A stretch of 64,000 bases of DNA from Pararhizobium capsulatum DSM 1112. GTDB taxonomy: Bacteria; Pseudomonadota; Alphaproteobacteria; Rhizobiales; Rhizobiaceae. A model generated the notes under the pieces. The model was not told the origin of the DNA. It ran no database searches and saw only the letters and a list, made by a program, of their open reading frames with translations. The DNA lies in NCBI RefSeq assembly GCF_030814475.1, contig NZ_JAUSVF010000001.1, positions 3,230,001-3,294,000 of the forward strand, in the 5' to 3' direction. Each line of letters begins with the position of its first letter. Position 1 is the first letter of the stretch. This document shows positions 63,784-64,000 of the stretch, piece by piece. Position numbers and translations under genes: made by a program.

Positions 63784-63864
63784 TCAGCCCGGACGGCGCA
63801 GTAAAATCCGGCTTTGGGCGATGGGTGGCGTGTGCCGGTCGCGAGACAAGGAAATAGCTGTCAT
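63784..63864 (-). pseudogene. 26-codon frame, probable internal-deletion remnant of the thiZ ATPase gene
   Basis: It starts at the place where thiZ would begin, behind GGAG at eight bases. The product begins MTAISL, like many ATPase subunits, and ends RDRHTPPIAQSRILLRRPG, which recalls the usual ATPase C-terminus (RPRDR followed by a short helix). The Walker and signature regions are absent. This fits a deletion joining both ends, or a short leader peptide. I favour the former with moderate confidence. Confidence 0.45.
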
Positions 63865-63869
63865 CGATC

Positions 63870-63886
63870 GATCTCCAGAGGAGATC
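63870..63886 (-). promoter_or_regulatory. Hairpin hiding the ribosome binding site (riboswitch expression platform)
   Basis: On the minus strand, GATCTCC, TCT, GGAGATC: a perfect 7-bp stem that pairs away the GGAG of the 26-codon frame. It lies downstream of the TPP aptamer, as expected for translational control. Confidence 0.55.
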
Positions 63887-63929
63887 CAGGTGAAGCGGAG
63901 AAGAGAATGGGTTGCCTGCCGGCCCCTGT

Positions 63930-64000
63930 TTCCGTTCCTACGCCGGCATGACCCGGATCAGGTTCAAGGGTCCGGCTCACCGCCATCTCAGCATCATTCG
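63930..64000 (-). ncRNA. TPP riboswitch (THI element), 5' part cut by window edge
   Basis: On the minus strand: CTGAGA, a GGCGGTGAGCCGGACCC arm, then TTGAACCTGATCCGGGTCAT and GCCGGCGTAGGAA, which is the conserved thiamine-pyrophosphate aptamer core. The 5' strand of the aptamer lies past base 64000. It controls the thiXY genes. Confidence 0.9.

Overview
The window is high-GC, tightly packed alphaproteobacterial DNA, almost certainly from a Rhizobiaceae member (Rhizobium, Agrobacterium or a close relative). The reasons are a pcaDCHGB operon divergent from a PcaQ-type regulator with a PcaQ box, a RirA-type iron operator motif, a DUF982 protein, and many palindromic mosaic elements of the kind called RIME in rhizobia. 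It reads as an accessory, nutrient-scavenging region: three complete polyamine/opine-type ABC transporters, an iron-siderophore locus, an aromatic pathway, a tripartite tricarboxylate (TTT) transporter and a thiamine-precursor transporter. No rRNA, tRNA, CRISPR array or IS transposase was seen.

Left part (1-21350). A truncated LysR gene is followed by a perfect 23-bp palindrome and a ydcSTUV-patD-like operon (putrescine-type uptake plus gamma-aminobutyraldehyde dehydrogenase). Next come fhuF and an iron-siderophore binding protein, a DUF892 ferritin-like protein, and a minus-strand block of a GbcA/CntA-like Rieske oxygenase with two paralogous 816-residue FAD-GcvT dehydrogenases. That block looks like sequential N-demethylation of glycine betaine or a similar methylammonium compound, and a divergent LysR gene shares its promoter region. 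A PAS-GGDEF-EAL protein, a GH144/glycoamylase-like protein and a DUF1194 von Willebrand-type protein follow.

Middle part (21450-42800). This holds the most unusual system: a second CntA/GbcA-type Rieske oxygenase, a class III aminotransferase, a split ABC transporter, a flavin amine oxidase, a BetI-like TetR regulator, two phytoene-desaturase-fold FAD oxidoreductases, a stand-alone GcvT-like protein and an 87-residue protein. Three copies of a 14-bp operator (TGAATGNNCRTTCA) precede its separate transcription units, so they look like one TetR regulon, possibly for breaking down an unidentified N-methylated amine. Next is a GntR-controlled ABC transporter with a hydantoin/Asp-Glu racemase-family enzyme.

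Right part (42824-64000). pcaQ/pcaDCHGB (protocatechuate branch) is followed by a SnoaL-like protein and an MlrC-family metallopeptidase, a DEAD-box helicase, a Zn/Cd P-type ATPase with a MerR-type promoter, a DctB/DctD-like pair, a tctC-tctB-tctA-tctC transporter, and a minus-strand thiXY locus under a TPP riboswitch in which the ATPase gene seems reduced to a 26-codon remnant.

At least eight RIME-like elements, three copies of a second palindromic family and one of a third sit between genes. One RIME-like copy lies in frame inside the amine oxidase gene, and one palindrome of the second family supplies the C-terminus and stop codon of the 87-residue protein.
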